NCBI GenBank assembly: GCA_028289815.1
Contig: JAPYNQ010000049.1
Span: 1-37,500, forward strand
Length of the DNA: 37,500 bases
Reading direction: 5' to 3'
Source of the DNA: Gammaproteobacteria bacterium
GTDB lineage: Bacteria > Pseudomonadota > Gammaproteobacteria > JAJDYQ01
A program made the translations under genes and the position numbers. Shown piece after piece: positions 1-9,980 of this stretch. The notes beneath the pieces are model-generated. The model saw only the letters and a program-made list of their open reading frames with translations, did not search any database and had not been told where the DNA came from. The stretch's first letter is position 1. Each line of letters begins with the position of its first letter.

Positions 1-25
1 ATCCATGAGTCTGTAAAAAATTTTT

Positions 26-997
26 TTATTGGTATTTATTTATGGTCTGTTGCAGGCGTTCTTTCACCTGTTGCCGAAGCGATGGCGGTGCGACGACTTC
101 CACGTCAGGCCCGAATTTGAGTATTTCGCGGATCAGTTCGGTCGGATTGCCATAAGGGACTTGTAATTCATACCGGCCATCCGGCAGTACCTTGCCCTGT
201 TGCTGTGGGTGCCAGCGTTCATCGGCTACCCATTTAGCCGCTTCGCTGCTGAATATCAGGTGTGCAGTTTCTGTAGCCGGGCCGGCGTAGATGCCAAAGG
301 TGCGGGTGAAATGTTCGTCCAGCTGTTCTTCGCTGAACTCCCGCGCTGCGGCTTCATCAATAGCGATGGGTTCCGTTCTGTCCAGCGAGAATGTGCGCAA
401 TGCCTTTCTCAGGTGGCACCAGCCGTCCAGATACCAGTTATCCCGGTAGTATATCAGGCGTTGGGGTGACACTGTACGTTTGGTTGGCCGGTTACGCCGA
501 CGACCGTGATAGCGGATATTGATCTGGCGACGGCGTATCAGGGCAGTGACCAGTTTACGGAAGTTTGCCGCATCCGTCGGTCGAGCTTCTGTTTGCAGTA
601 TCTTTACCCGTGCAGACAGTTCCCGGCTTTCTGTGCCCATGCCTTTGAGCAGGCTTTCTATCCGTTGCCTGAAGGCCCTTATGCTGTCATCCAGCAGGCC
701 CGGCTGTATGTCGCTGAGCAGTTTTTGTGTCGTTATCAGGGCATACAGCTCTTCCGGGCTGAACCACAGGCCGGGGATCTCATAGGGGTGTGTACCATGC
801 TGCTGGTCGTAATGGTAGCCATTGCGCGCCCTGTCATAGGTGATGGGTGCATTGAGGTAGGTCCGCATATCGTCAATGGTGCGTTTGATGGTCGAACGGT
901 TGGTATCCAGTTTTTCTTCCAGTTCACGCCGTGATATCGGTGTGCGCCGGGAAATGAGGATTTTATGTAATCCGAGTATTCGGCTGAAACGGTCCAT
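26..997 (-). CDS. WYL-domain transcriptional regulator (HTH + WYL)
   Basis: The 323-residue protein has the usual layout of a YafY/DeoR-like WYL regulator. A winged-helix HTH occupies about residues 1-60 (ISRRELEEKL followed by NRSTIKRTIDDM). The WYL domain lies around residues 150-230 and carries the signature NWYLDGWCH, and a C-terminal extension follows. WYL domains bind small ligands or nucleic acids and make the HTH protein ligand-responsive; the ligand here cannot be read from sequence. The gene diverges from the ROK kinase across about 210 bases, so it may control that gene, itself or both, but no operator palindrome was found. No strong Shine-Dalgarno precedes the ATG, so the start rests on the N-terminal HTH fit. 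Confidence 0.88.
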   Translation of the reverse strand: MDRFSRILGLHKILISRRTPISRRELEEKLDTNRSTIKRTIDDMRTYLNAPITYDRARNGYHYDQQHGTHPYEIPGLWFSPEELYALITTQKLLSDIQPGLLDDSIRAFRQRIESLLKGMGTESRELSARVKILQTEARPTDAANFRKLVTALIRRRQINIRYHGRRRNRPTKRTVSPQRLIYYRDNWYLDGWCHLRKALRTFSLDRTEPIAIDEAAAREFSEEQLDEHFTRTFGIYAGPATETAHLIFSSEAAKWVADERWHPQQQGKVLPDGRYELQVPYGNPTELIREILKFGPDVEVVAPPSLRQQVKERLQQTINKYQ

Positions 998-1141
998 ACG
1001 GTGAATGGCAGCGAGATATGGCGCATAATTTATTACATATCATTTAATAGCACCAGTCTTTATGGAACCTTTTGTTGCCAATCGGCAGGATATAGGCATA
1101 TCTTGCAGCCCCGGTCCGGGCAAAGGCCTTCATCTTCGTGG

Positions 1142-1168
1142 TTGAGATCAATGGGTGATGGCTATAAT
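1142..1168 (+). promoter_or_regulatory. Possible sigma70 promoter of the ROK kinase
   Basis: A perfect TATAAT lies at 1163-1168 and a TTGAGA hexamer at 1142-1147, with a 15-base spacer that is shorter than the optimal 17. Transcription would begin near 1175, leaving a leader of about 37 bases before the ATG at 1212. A second TATAAT sits at 1205-1210 directly before the start codon but has no matching -35. This is inference from motif matching only. Confidence 0.35.
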
Positions 1169-1211
1169 ACGGGCCAGGTTCGGAATTTCCTTAAAACAGG
1201 TTGTTATAATC

Positions 1212-2126
1212 ATGCGTATCGGGATTGATCTGGGCGGCACCAAGATAGCGGGTATCGCCCTGGATGATGATGACAACACACTCGCTTATGAGCGTATTCC
1301 TGCTTCATCACAGGATTACGGCTTGACTTTGCGGAAAATTGTGCAGCTGGTCGGGTTATTGGAGTCAAAGGCCGGTCGGGCAACAGCCATCGGTATCGGC
1401 ACTCCCGGCGCTATCTCTCCCGCTACCGGGCTTATGCGTAATTCAAACTCGGCCTGTCTGAACCTGAGACCGCTGGACAGAGATCTTGAGGCAGTTTTGG
1501 GACGACCTTTACGACTGCGTAACGATGCCGATTGCTTTGCCTTATCTGAGGCAACCAGCGGTGCGGCGGCGGGAGCGCACTCTGTCTTCGGGGTGATCAT
1601 CGGTACGGGGGTCGGAGGTGGCTTGGTCTTTAACGGGCAGCTCGTTACCGGCCCAAATGCGATCTCCGGTGAATGGGGACACTGCCCTCTTCCCTATGCC
1701 CGTGACGATGAGCGGCCAGGGGCCGCCTGCTATTGTGGTCATTCAGGGTGCATTGAGACCTTTCTGTCCGGGCCTGGCATGGCCATGCTTTATCGGAACT
1801 CGGGCGGTGGAGCATTGACTGCCAGGGAAATTATCGTGCAAGCGGGTAGCGATCCGCTGGCCGCCGAAGTGCTGGATAACTATATTGACCGGCTGGCCAG
1901 GGCGTTATCGGTAGTTATCAATATCTTTGATCCTGAGATCATCGTCCTGGGCGGCGGATTATCGAACATTGACACCTTGTATGAGCGGACACCTCTGCGC
2001 TGGGGTGAATATGTATTCTCCGACAGTGTACAGACCCGTCTGGTGAAGAATCTGCATGGCGATGACAGCGGCGTAAGGGGAGCAGCCGCTCTTTATACGC
2101 CGGGAGAGCTGCCAGAGTCAATATGA
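1212..2126 (+). CDS. ROK-family sugar kinase (fructokinase/N-acetylglucosamine kinase type)
   Basis: This protein is an ATP-dependent cytoplasmic sugar kinase of the ROK family. The N-terminal phosphate loop is IGIDLGGTKIAGIAL (residues 3-17). GIGTPGAIS and the catalytic-region NDADCFALSEA follow. The ROK zinc-binding motif is present as GHCPLPYA followed by CYCGHSGCIE, and FDPEIIVLGGGLS closes the C-terminal lobe. The 304-residue length is typical of Mak/NagK-like members. The start chosen is the ATG in MRIGIDLGG; a longer frame from 1155 adds 19 residues with no family counterpart. Substrate cannot be told apart between fructose, N-acetylglucosamine and other hexoses. The divergent WYL regulator may control it. 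Confidence 0.9.
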   Translation: MRIGIDLGGTKIAGIALDDDDNTLAYERIPASSQDYGLTLRKIVQLVGLLESKAGRATAIGIGTPGAISPATGLMRNSNSACLNLRPLDRDLEAVLGRPLRLRNDADCFALSEATSGAAAGAHSVFGVIIGTGVGGGLVFNGQLVTGPNAISGEWGHCPLPYARDDERPGAACYCGHSGCIETFLSGPGMAMLYRNSGGGALTAREIIVQAGSDPLAAEVLDNYIDRLARALSVVINIFDPEIIVLGGGLSNIDTLYERTPLRWGEYVFSDSVQTRLVKNLHGDDSGVRGAAALYTPGELPESI

Positions 2127-2182
2127 TAATCGGTGTTCTGCCAGCCGTATGATTTTCGAGACAGGTCCGCTAGGGCTATGGC

Positions 2183-2419
2183 CTATAATTTGCTATGGGA
2201 TCCGTCACAATGTGGCGCATCTGCGGTTGCCTTGCAGCCACATAGCCAGAGAGTTTCTTTTTTTTCCACTTTGATTTCAACCGGTGAAAAGTCGGTACCG
2301 GCGTGTGAGCCATCACAGAAGGGCTGGTTCTTTGAGCGTCCACAGGCACACCACCAGTAGGCACCGGCTTCCAGCTCAACTTCATAGGGTTCTGTTTGGA
2401 CAATAACGGCTTCTGACAT
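2183..2419 (-). CDS. Twin CDGSH-type iron-sulfur protein
   Basis: This small protein carries two CDGSH iron-sulfur motifs, each able to hold a 2Fe-2S cluster through three Cys and one His. The first set is C24, C26, C35 and H39 (CACGRSKNQPFCDGSH); the second is C60, C62, C71 and H75 (CGCKATADAPHCDGSH). Bacterial tandem CDGSH proteins of this size (78 residues) are soluble and linked to redox or iron handling, but the precise role is unknown. The start is set at MSEAVIV because GGAG lies six to seven bases upstream; an ATG four codons earlier would bury that site inside the gene. The gene converges with the ROK kinase and sits about 60 bases downstream of htpX, so it may be cotranscribed with htpX. 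Confidence 0.9.
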   Translation of the reverse strand: MSEAVIVQTEPYEVELEAGAYWWCACGRSKNQPFCDGSHAGTDFSPVEIKVEKKETLWLCGCKATADAPHCDGSHSKL

Positions 2420-2490
2420 TTTTTTCTCCATGATGATTTCTTCAACAATATTAACAGGCTATTGTGGAGCAGTCCGAGCTGACATATCAA

Positions 2491-3384
2491 TCAATATACA
2501 GTAGGTTTATCCATCAGCTTTTCAAGGGCAGCTATCCGCTCCTGCAACGGAGGATGGCTGGAAAATATGGCTTGCACTCTGCCGGCATTAATGGCCTGCG
2601 CTGCCATTTCCTCAGGCAGGGGCGGCGCATCGTGTGCGGCCTGCAGACTCTCCAGGGCGGCGATCATTTTGTGCCGACCGGCCAGCCTAGCACCACCTTT
2701 GTCGGCAGCGAATTCACGGCGGCGGGAAAACCACATGACAATAGCAGAGGCCAGAATTCCGAGTATGAACTGCGCCAGTAGCGATACGATCCAGAAGGCC
2801 GGTCCGTGGCCGCGTTGTACCTTGAAAACGACCCGATCAACGATAAAGCCAATGACTCGCGATAAGAAAACCACAAAGGTATTCATCACGCCCTGTATCA
2901 GTGCCAGAGTCACCATATCGCCATTAGCCACATGGCTGACTTCGTGCCCGAGTACGGCCTCAACCTCATCGCGGTTCATGTGCTCCATAAGACCCGTACT
3001 GACAGCCACCAGGGCATTGTTTTTGTTCCAGCCGGTGGCAAAGGCGTTCGGAGAGGGATGATTGAAAATTCCGACCTCCGGCATCCCGATACCGGACTGA
3101 TCAGCCTGGAAGCGTACGGTTTCTTTAATCCAGCGCTCGGTTTCATTGGCAGGTTCACCAATCACCTGCACATTCATGCTTTTCCTAGCCATCCACTTTG
3201 ACAGCAGCAGTGAGATAAAGGAACCGGCAAAACCGATGACGGCGGAGTAGATCAGCAGGGCATTGAGATCGAGGTCAACGCCGTTTTGCTGCAGCAAACC
3301 GTCTATGCCCAGCACACGGAACGTGATGCTCAAGACAAGCAAAATAGCGATGTTGGTTCCCAGAAATAAACCGACTCTCAGCAT
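2491..3384 (-). CDS. htpX: Membrane zinc metalloprotease HtpX
   Basis: HtpX is an M48-family inner-membrane protease that helps degrade damaged or misfolded membrane proteins together with FtsH. The zinc-binding HExxH motif is HEVSH at residues 147-151, and the downstream REFAADKGGARLAG segment supplies the third ligand glutamate. Two N-terminal membrane spans (about residues 5-28 and 43-63) and two central ones (about 160-180 and 195-215) fit the family topology. The length of 297 residues is typical. A strong GGAGG lies eight bases upstream of the ATG. The gene follows the SPOR gene on the same strand with about 50 bases between them. Confidence 0.96.
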   Translation of the reverse strand: MLRVGLFLGTNIAILLVLSITFRVLGIDGLLQQNGVDLDLNALLIYSAVIGFAGSFISLLLSKWMARKSMNVQVIGEPANETERWIKETVRFQADQSGIGMPEVGIFNHPSPNAFATGWNKNNALVAVSTGLMEHMNRDEVEAVLGHEVSHVANGDMVTLALIQGVMNTFVVFLSRVIGFIVDRVVFKVQRGHGPAFWIVSLLAQFILGILASAIVMWFSRRREFAADKGGARLAGRHKMIAALESLQAAHDAPPLPEEMAAQAINAGRVQAIFSSHPPLQERIAALEKLMDKPTVY

Positions 3385-3437
3385 AAGGTATTCCTCCGAT
3401 TCAGTTGCACCGGATTATAGAGGCATGAAGAACTCAA

Positions 3438-3998
3438 TCAAGGTTTCGATTTAAGCCTTAAAACGATACTGTCGATATTATTGTTGCTTAAATGATAGCG
3501 TACCGCCTCAAGATGCCTGAGTGATTCAAAAGGTCCCAGCATGACGCGATACCAGGTTTTATGACCGTGAGTAACTTTCTCTATCCCGGCCTCCAGGCCA
3601 AGAATCAAAATAGTGGCACGCCGTCGGTCAGCATCCTCCTGCTTCTGAAAAGAACCGGCCTGTAGTCGGTACTGTCCCGGCTTATCTGCGTCCGATGGGG
3701 CTTCACGAAGCCGACGACTGATTATGTGTGGTTCCACATATTCCTCGCGGCTGGGCAGTAGCTTGTAAAACTCAATGGGAAGCGTATCCAGGATATCTTC
3801 TTCTGCCGGAGGTCCTCCCGCCTCAACCGGCATATCATTCTTGCCGGGAGAGCGGCCCAGCCCCCGCAGAGAAATAATGTCACTCATGACAAGCCAGCAG
3901 CCGAACGTGCCCACAACAACGCCGGATATCCAGACTTTCCAGCAAAATCGGCATGGCCGGCTGTGTTCGGGAAGTTCGACTCTTTTCGGGGCAGGCAT
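3438..3998 (-). CDS. SPOR-domain cell-division-type protein
   Basis: This 186-residue protein has a short cytoplasmic N-terminus and one membrane span (about residues 23-46, VWISGVVVGTFGCWLVM). A periplasmic linker is followed by a C-terminal SPOR domain from about residue 108 (YRLQAGSFQKQEDADRRRA through WYRVMLGPF). SPOR domains bind denuded septal peptidoglycan, so the protein probably acts at the division site like FtsN. Its position directly after argS, 12 bases downstream, matches the argS-SPOR pair known in Pseudomonas and relatives. It is shorter than E. coli FtsN, and essential-FtsN function cannot be assumed. Confidence 0.88.
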   Translation of the reverse strand: MPAPKRVELPEHSRPCRFCWKVWISGVVVGTFGCWLVMSDIISLRGLGRSPGKNDMPVEAGGPPAEEDILDTLPIEFYKLLPSREEYVEPHIISRRLREAPSDADKPGQYRLQAGSFQKQEDADRRRATILILGLEAGIEKVTHGHKTWYRVMLGPFESLRHLEAVRYHLSNNNIDSIVLRLKSKP

Positions 3999-4010
3999 GG
4001 ATGAAACCTG

Positions 4011-5780
4011 TCAATCGCGGCGCATGACATGCGGAGCACCGACGCCAATGATGTTGAGGCCATTACGAATAATTTGTTGCGACGCCTTGATCAGACAGAG
4101 GCGAGCATTGCGCAAGCGCTCATCATCGACAATAAACTGGTGGGCGTTATAATAGGAGTGCAGTATCTGAGAAAGGTCGCGCAGATAGTAGGTCAGTTGG
4201 TACGGTTCATGCCGATCACCGGCATCGACAATGAGTTCCGTATAGCGGCCCATGACTTTGATTAGTTCCTGCTCATGCTCTTCGGTAAGATCTTCTAGGG
4301 CATCCAGGCCCTGCTCCATATCCCAGTGCAGGCCGCGCTCTTGCAGCTGGCGGAACACGCTGCTGACACGGGCATGGGCATACTGGATGTAATACACCGG
4401 ATTTTTGTTGGTCTGGGACTTTGCCAGATCAATATCAAAATCCAGGTGTTGCTCGGGCCTGCGCATGACATAGAAAAAGCGTGCGGCATCATTGCCGGTG
4501 CTCTGACGTAATTCACGCAAGGTGATGAAGTTGCCGGAGCGGGTTGACATTTTGAGCTGCTCGCCGCCTTCATACAGGCTGACGAACTGCACGAGCATTA
4601 CTTCCAGCTGTTCCGGTCTGGCACCTAGCGCCGTCATGGCCGCCTTTACCCGGGCGATATAACCGTGATGGTCGGCACCCCAGATATTAATAAGGCGGTC
4701 ATAGCCGCGCTCCAGCTTGTTCATATGGTAGGCAACATCTGAGGCAAAGTAGGTATAGAGGCCATTATCACGCTGTACGACACGGTCTTTTTCATCGCCA
4801 TAACCGGTGGATTTAAACCATAATGCGCCATCGCGTTCCTCAACGTCTCCAGACTGACGCAGCTGTCCGATAGCATCCTCAATGGCGTTGTTCTCCACGA
4901 GAGAAGACTCTGCAAGCCATTCATCGTATTCCACACCGAACTCACGCAAATCACGGGCGATATTCGCGGTAACCTCTGTCAGGCCCTGGCGGTGAACCTG
5001 CCGGTATTTTTCAATACCCAGCAGGAATTTGCAGCGCTCTATCAGCGCATCAATATAATGTTCGCCATCACCACCATCGGCTGCATCGGCAGGCAGATCG
5101 GTCAGGATAGTCTCTGCCGGATAACGCAGGGCATCTCTGCTCTGCCGGTGCAGGGTCGCGCCTATATCCCAGATATAATCACCCTGATAACCGCTCACCG
5201 GGAAAGGCAGTCGCTCACCGGCAAGTTCAAGATAACGCAGCCAGACACTGACTGCGAGTATGTCCATCTGACGCCCGGCATCATTCACGTAATACTCGCT
5301 GTGTACCGAGTAACCGTTGGCTTTAAGCAGATTAGACAGTGAGGCCCCGTAGGCAGCCCCCCGTCCATGACCGACATGCAAAGGCCCGGTCGGATTGGCA
5401 GAAACAAATTCAACCAAAACCCTGACGCCCTTGCCTGACTCGTTGCATCCAAAAGTCTCACCCCGCTCCAGGACCTGGCCGATGATGTCAATGGCCAAGC
5501 GGGATTTCAGGAAGAAATTGATAAATCCCGGCCCTGCGATTTCAGTTTTTTCCAGCCAGTCAACATCCGGCAGGAAGTCCACAATTTTCTGTGCCAGTTT
5601 GCGCGGACTCATCCCCGCCGGCCTAGCCAGCATAAGCGCAACATTGCTTGCCAGATCGCCATGAGACGGATCACGGGTACGCTCCACCCTGATGGAGGGA
5701 ATAGAATCAACGTCCACAACACCCTGGTCTTTGAGTGTGTCGGTCGCTACAGTCAACAATTCGATAAGCTGGTCTTTCAT
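4011..5780 (-). CDS. argS: Arginyl-tRNA synthetase
   Basis: ArgS charges tRNA-Arg with arginine in the cytoplasm and is a class I synthetase. The HIGH-type signature is HVGH at residues 135-138 within SANPTGPLHVGHGRGAA, and the KMSKS-type loop is the KMSTRSGNF segment. The N-terminal Arg-tRNA synthetase domain is visible around residues 1-90 (SHGDLASNVALMLA), and the C-terminal DALR anticodon-binding domain ends the protein. The 589-residue length is close to the family norm of about 580. It is cotranscribed with the SPOR gene downstream. Confidence 0.97.
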   Translation of the reverse strand: MKDQLIELLTVATDTLKDQGVVDVDSIPSIRVERTRDPSHGDLASNVALMLARPAGMSPRKLAQKIVDFLPDVDWLEKTEIAGPGFINFFLKSRLAIDIIGQVLERGETFGCNESGKGVRVLVEFVSANPTGPLHVGHGRGAAYGASLSNLLKANGYSVHSEYYVNDAGRQMDILAVSVWLRYLELAGERLPFPVSGYQGDYIWDIGATLHRQSRDALRYPAETILTDLPADAADGGDGEHYIDALIERCKFLLGIEKYRQVHRQGLTEVTANIARDLREFGVEYDEWLAESSLVENNAIEDAIGQLRQSGDVEERDGALWFKSTGYGDEKDRVVQRDNGLYTYFASDVAYHMNKLERGYDRLINIWGADHHGYIARVKAAMTALGARPEQLEVMLVQFVSLYEGGEQLKMSTRSGNFITLRELRQSTGNDAARFFYVMRRPEQHLDFDIDLAKSQTNKNPVYYIQYAHARVSSVFRQLQERGLHWDMEQGLDALEDLTEEHEQELIKVMGRYTELIVDAGDRHEPYQLTYYLRDLSQILHSYYNAHQFIVDDERLRNARLCLIKASQQIIRNGLNIIGVGAPHVMRRD

Positions 5781-5920
5781 GGTGATGCCTGCGACACAAA
5801 CGCGGCAGGATAATATATAAGCGGGTGCCGATTCTACTCAGGTACCGCTCGCTGTGATTTTTCGGAATTATCCGACAGACAGCAGGCACAGAAGCAGCCT
5901 TGAACAGCACGGTATGCTGT

Positions 5921-6391
5921 CTACTTGTAAGCCCCTGCCGAGATAAACTGGCTGAAGGTTTCGCACCAGACTACAGCAGTGGTGTATTTTGCCGGATTGA
6001 TGTCGTCCGACAGCGTCACAATGAAATTCTCAAATGTCTTCACATCACCAACCTGGACGGACCGGCGCTTTACCGCTTTGAATTCCGCTGCATCTTCGAC
6101 ATATTTCGGCGAAAGATAGAGTTTGTAATCCGGTCCGGGTGCCAGTTTGCCCATGAATGAAATGGTATCTTTTCCGATGGATAAAGAACCTTCACCCCAG
6201 TGAAAAGCATCACTGCCTTTCAGGTCGCGTCTGAATGTGGCGGTATAACGTGCCCCCTCAGCGCTCTGCATTACTTCGGCCTGATCGGGTGCTTGCGGTG
6301 CGACCAGTATGGGTAGCATGTAAATGCCGACGGCAAAACCCAACGCAAAAATGATGCCGTGCGAGAAAAACAAAATGATGATTTTTTTCAT
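5921..6391 (-). CDS. DM13-domain exported or membrane-anchored protein
   Basis: The protein begins with a hydrophobic segment (KKIIILFFSHGIIFALGFAVG) that acts as a signal anchor or signal peptide. A DM13 domain follows, covering about residues 45-155. The DM13 pattern is seen in the GKLAPGPDYKLYLSPK and KTFENFIVTL segments and in a late conserved Cys in TAVVWCETFSQFIS. DM13 domains are predicted to be redox-active or electron-transfer modules around that cysteine; the function in bacteria is not settled. The start chosen is MKKII, giving 156 residues. An upstream ATG at 6430 with AGGA just before it is an alternative that would lengthen the signal region. It lies between argS and ubiB. Confidence 0.75.
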   Translation of the reverse strand: MKKIIILFFSHGIIFALGFAVGIYMLPILVAPQAPDQAEVMQSAEGARYTATFRRDLKGSDAFHWGEGSLSIGKDTISFMGKLAPGPDYKLYLSPKYVEDAAEFKAVKRRSVQVGDVKTFENFIVTLSDDINPAKYTTAVVWCETFSQFISAGAYK

Positions 6392-6446
6392 GTCTGTAAG
6401 GAAGATTATCGGAGGTACGCCTTGGAGCATATTTCCTGCCGGTGGT

Positions 6447-8093
6447 TCAACTATCTCCACGCAGGCTGGCTATTAACAAACCTATCCCTGTGATGCCAAT
6501 TACCATAGGAATCCAAGACGCCAGCGATGTTGTTGCCGGCAGAATGGTCGCGCCTATAAACAGGCTACTGCCAATAATAGCCCTGTTGTATCTGGTACCG
6601 GTTGCCGTGATACGATTTTTAACCTCTTGCAGCGCCTCGTCATGTGCACCGGAGCGCTGCCTCTCTTCGTTGGCCTGCCTTAGAAATTCATGCACCAGTA
6701 AGGGTAGCTGGGGAAGCTTTTCTCCCCACAGCGGCAGTTCGTGCTTGAGCTGCCTGATGAAGGCACGATACCCAACTTGGTCACGCATCCAGTTTTCCAA
6801 GAAAGGCTTGGCGGTGACCCACAGATCAAGCTCATCATAGAGAGTACGTCCCAGGCCTTCGATGTTTAGCAGTGTTTTTTGCAGCAATACCAGTTGTGGT
6901 TGTATTTCCATATCGAAGCGACGCGCAGTCTGAAATAGACGCAACAATAACTGGCCGAAAGAAATATCTTTCAGCGGCCTTTCAAAAATTGGTTCGCAAA
7001 CGGTACGTATTGCAGCCTCAAATTCATCAACACGGGTATCCTCCGGCACCCAGCGGGAATCAACATGTAATTGTGCCACTCGGAAATAGTCACGCTCAAA
7101 AAAGGCAATAAAGTTTTCGGCCAGATAGCGCTTGTCGGACGGCGACAGACTGCCCATAATGCCAAAATCCACCGCCATATAACGTGGTTCTTCAGGGTTC
7201 CTGACATCAACAAATATATTACCCGGGTGCATATCAGCATGGAAAAAATTATGGGTAAATACCTGTGAGAAAAAAATTTCCACACCACGTTCGGAAAGCG
7301 TACGGAAATTAACACCGGCAGTACGCAAGGCGTTCATATCGCCGATGGGCACACCATAAATACGTTCCATAACCATAATGTTTTTGCTGCAGAAATCCCA
7401 GTACACTTCGGGAACGTAAAGCAAATCCGATCCTTCAAAATTACGTTTTAGTTGTGCGGCATTGGCAGCCTCGCGCATCAGATCGAGCTCATCCATCAGG
7501 GTCTTTTCATATTCCTGTACAACTTCAACAGGACGCAGGCGCTTACCCTCGCTCCAGTAGCGATTTGCCAGCCTGGCTATGGTGTAAAGAATACCCAGAT
7601 CATGTTTGATCCAGCGATCAACATCAGGGCGTAACACCTTGATAACAACCTCGCGACCATCTTTGAACCGAGCTGCATGTACCTGAGCGATAGACGCCGA
7701 GGCCAGAGGCACTTCACTGAATTCATCAAATAGCTGATCAATCGGCTGCCCCAAACTGTTCTCAATAATGGTGCGTGCTCTGTCGCCGGGAAACGGGGGC
7801 ACCTTGTCCTGCAGCAGCGCCAATTCGTTAGCGATACCGGACGGCAATAGATCACGGCGGGTGGAAAGCATTTGCCCGAACTTGATAAAAATCGGTCCAA
7901 GGTCTTCGAGTGCCCTGCGAATCCGCCTCCCGTGTGGTCCCTTATTGCGGGATAACCAATTCCAGGGCGCAAGGTATATGAGGAAGCGCAAAGGTCTGAG
8001 GATATGCGCCTCCAAGACAATTTCATCCAATCCGTGCCGAACCAGTACACGATTAATGAGTACCAGACGGAAAAATTGCTGCAAGCCATTCAT
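6447..8093 (-). CDS. ubiB: Ubiquinone biosynthesis kinase-like protein UbiB
   Basis: UbiB is an atypical protein-kinase-like ATPase of the ABC1/ADCK family, needed for coenzyme Q biosynthesis at the inner membrane. The family KxGQ motif is KFGQ at residues 71-74. The alanine-rich nucleotide loop is [15 protein letters not shown], the catalytic region contains [12 protein letters not shown], and the DFG is in [11 protein letters not shown]. Two C-terminal membrane spans ([15 protein letters not shown] and [16 protein letters not shown]) anchor it. The 548-residue length fits. It follows ubiE and ubiJ on the same strand, the classic ubiEJB order, with a gap of about 100 bases after ubiJ. Confidence 0.97.
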   Translation of the reverse strand: MNGLQQFFRLVLINRVLVRHGLDEIVLEAHILRPLRFLIYLAPWNWLSRNKGPHGRRIRRALEDLGPIFIKFGQMLSTRRDLLPSGIANELALLQDKVPPFPGDRARTIIENSLGQPIDQLFDEFSEVPLASASIAQVHAARFKDGREVVIKVLRPDVDRWIKHDLGILYTIARLANRYWSEGKRLRPVEVVQEYEKTLMDELDLMREAANAAQLKRNFEGSDLLYVPEVYWDFCSKNIMVMERIYGVPIGDMNALRTAGVNFRTLSERGVEIFFSQVFTHNFFHADMHPGNIFVDVRNPEEPRYMAVDFGIMGSLSPSDKRYLAENFIAFFERDYFRVAQLHVDSRWVPEDTRVDEFEAAIRTVCEPIFERPLKDISFGQLLLRLFQTARRFDMEIQPQLVLLQKTLLNIEGLGRTLYDELDLWVTAKPFLENWMRDQVGYRAFIRQLKHELPLWGEKLPQLPLLVHEFLRQANEERQRSGAHDEALQEVKNRITATGTRYNRAIIGSSLFIGATILPATTSLASWIPMVIGITGIGLLIASLRGDS

Positions 8094-8199
8094 CTGCTAT
8101 CAGGCCGATGGTTGTTTTGCCGGTAATACCATGGCACAGTTCCGGCAAATCCAGGTCTTACCCTTCAGGCTCATAACGAGGCATATAACAGTCATCGGT

Positions 8200-8805
8200 T
8201 TATGGCTTCCCGGCATCAATCCTGCGTTGCAAGCGCTGTAAGCGCATTTCAAGACGCTCAACATCCGCTCGCAGCTCATCAACACCGTGGATAAATTGAT
8301 CGACTTCAGTCCTGACAGGCAATTGCCTGGTCTCAAACTGCAGGTAATTTTTCAGATCCTCGGCAAATGCCTGTCCGGCCTGACGGCCCCACTGCCGACA
8401 ATAACGGGCAGCCTCACCGATACGGAAGGCAATGACATCACCGGTATATCGTGATAGCCATTCCTCCCAGTCAGGATCAATATCCTGCAACAGGTCGCCG
8501 AATGCCTGGGCAACCTGCAAATCACCGTCAAACCGTAGTTCCCGGGTATTGGCCCGCCCGCCGGAACCCGCACTGATCAGCGCCAGAGGAGTACCGGAAA
8601 TGGTAGCGTCGGCACCTTGCTCGTACTCACCCGGCAAAATGACACGGTCTGACGTGAACCGGAAGAACAAAATCAAATCAATGCCGACCAAGTCAAGGCA
8701 GACGCATTTACCAGTCAGAGCCGGAACAATCAGCTCGGGCTGTTCCGCGATTAGACGATTAAAGGCGGTTTCAATCCCGGCGAGGATAACCCCGGGTAAT
8801 CTCAA
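8200..8805 (-). CDS. ubiJ: Ubiquinone biosynthesis accessory factor UbiJ
   Basis: UbiJ has an N-terminal SCP2-type lipid-binding domain (about residues 1-110) and a C-terminal helical, coiled-coil region ([25 protein letters not shown]). With UbiK it supports the soluble complex that carries the hydroxylation and methylation steps of ubiquinone synthesis. The 201-residue length is normal. The start appears to be TTG overlapping the ubiE stop codon by four bases, which implies translational coupling; the following residues [16 protein letters not shown] match the family N-terminus. Confidence 0.92.
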   Translation of the reverse strand: MRLPGVILAGIETAFNRLIAEQPELIVPALTGKCVCLDLVGIDLILFFRFTSDRVILPGEYEQGADATISGTPLALISAGSGGRANTRELRFDGDLQVAQAFGDLLQDIDPDWEEWLSRYTGDVIAFRIGEAARYCRQWGRQAGQAFAEDLKNYLQFETRQLPVRTEVDQFIHGVDELRADVERLEMRLQRLQRRIDAGKP

Positions 8806-9566
8806 AATCTGTGGCCTCGATGTACGGCGACTATGCCACCTGAAAGATTATAAAACTGGCAGCCCTCAAAACCGGCCTCTTGCATCATGTCCTTAAGGGT
8901 TTCCTGATCCGGGTGCATACGAATGGACTCTGCCAGATAGCGGTAGCTGTCCTCATCACCGGCAACCAGTCTGCCCACTTTCGGTAAAACCGAAAAAGAG
9001 TACAAGTCGTACAGCCGATTGAGCCCCGCAACGACAGGCTTTGAAAATTCCAGCACCAGCAAACGACCACCCGGCTTCAGGCAGTGGTACATAGAGCGCA
9101 GTGCATCCTGCTTTTCGGTGACGTTACGCAAACCAAAACCGATGGTAATCACATCAAAAAAGCTATCCGGGAACGGCAGCAGTTCGGCATCGGCCTGCAC
9201 ATACCCGACATTGCCGCTGATACCCTCATCAATCAGGCAGTCACGACCATTGCTCAGCATGACGCGATTAATATCGGCAACAATTAGCTCACCGGTGCGA
9301 CCGATTTCCGGCCACAGGCGTTTGCTCAGATCACCCGTACCACCGGCCAGGTCCAGCACACGATCACCCGGCCTGAGCTGGCACAGGCTGACAGTAAAAC
9401 GCTTCCAGAGACGATGCAGGCCAAAAGACAGGATGTCATTCATAACGTCATACTTGCCGGCGACGGAATCAAAGACCTGCCTTACCCGTCTGGCTTTTTC
9501 GTTGTGAGGCACGCCTTCGTAACCGAAATCAACATGGCCTTTTTTATCGGTGGTGGTATCGACCAT
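8802..9566 (-). CDS. ubiE: Ubiquinone/menaquinone C-methyltransferase UbiE
   Basis: UbiE is the SAM-dependent methyltransferase that C-methylates the demethylated quinone ring in ubiquinone, and also menaquinone, synthesis. SAM motif I is [11 protein letters not shown] at about residues 71-81. The family start [26 protein letters not shown] and the motif [16 protein letters not shown] are both present. The 254-residue length matches E. coli UbiE. The gene heads the ubiE-ubiJ-ubiB set and sits just downstream of the DUF971 gene. Confidence 0.97.
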   Translation of the reverse strand: MVDTTTDKKGHVDFGYEGVPHNEKARRVRQVFDSVAGKYDVMNDILSFGLHRLWKRFTVSLCQLRPGDRVLDLAGGTGDLSKRLWPEIGRTGELIVADINRVMLSNGRDCLIDEGISGNVGYVQADAELLPFPDSFFDVITIGFGLRNVTEKQDALRSMYHCLKPGGRLLVLEFSKPVVAGLNRLYDLYSFSVLPKVGRLVAGDEDSYRYLAESIRMHPDQETLKDMMQEAGFEGCQFYNLSGGIVAVHRGHRF

Positions 9567-9600
9567 ATGAGTCGTCCCATATATCGCGGAATACAGACCG

Positions 9601-9969
9601 CTAGAGTTCCTTATGCCTGTGGTTAGCTGCCTTCAAAGCAGCAAGATATTTTTTCCAGTTGCTGTCTCTGTTAATACCCAACCGGTAAAGCCAATCCCAG
9701 GAGAAAATGCCGGAATCATGACCATCATCGAACACGATGGAAACTGCATAGCGCCCCACAGGCATGATTTTCTCGATTTTCACGTCTTCCTTGCCAATCT
9801 GCAACTTATAAGATTCCGGCCCGTGGCCCTGGACTTCCGCAGAAGGTGAATGTGTGCGCAGATATTCCGCAGACAGCTCAAACACGCTGCCCTCATCAAA
9901 TGAGACCGTGAGAACCCGTGTTGAGGCATCGTAATTCAGTTCGGTAGGAACAGGATTATTACCGGACAT
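9601..9969 (-). CDS. DUF971 (GBBH-like N-terminal domain) protein
   Basis: This 122-residue protein is a stand-alone DUF971 domain, related to the N-terminal domain of gamma-butyrobetaine hydroxylase. It shows the family pattern [28 protein letters not shown], then a central [27 protein letters not shown]. The gene is regularly found next to hslU in gamma- and betaproteobacteria, as here, where it starts 11 bases after hslU ends. Related domains have been connected with iron-sulfur protein handling, but no firm function is known. Confidence 0.88.
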   Translation of the reverse strand: MSGNNPVPTELNYDASTRVLTVSFDEGSVFELSAEYLRTHSPSAEVQGHGPESYKLQIGKEDVKIEKIMPVGRYAVSIVFDDGHDSGIFSWDWLYRLGINRDSNWKKYLAALKAANHRHKEL

Positions 9970-9980
9970 GGTGACTATCT

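Noticed and set aside
8100-8195. A 31-codon minus-strand frame with CRNC between ubiJ and ubiB
   Set aside because: No Shine-Dalgarno, no family match, and the CxxC alone is not enough; treated as spacer.
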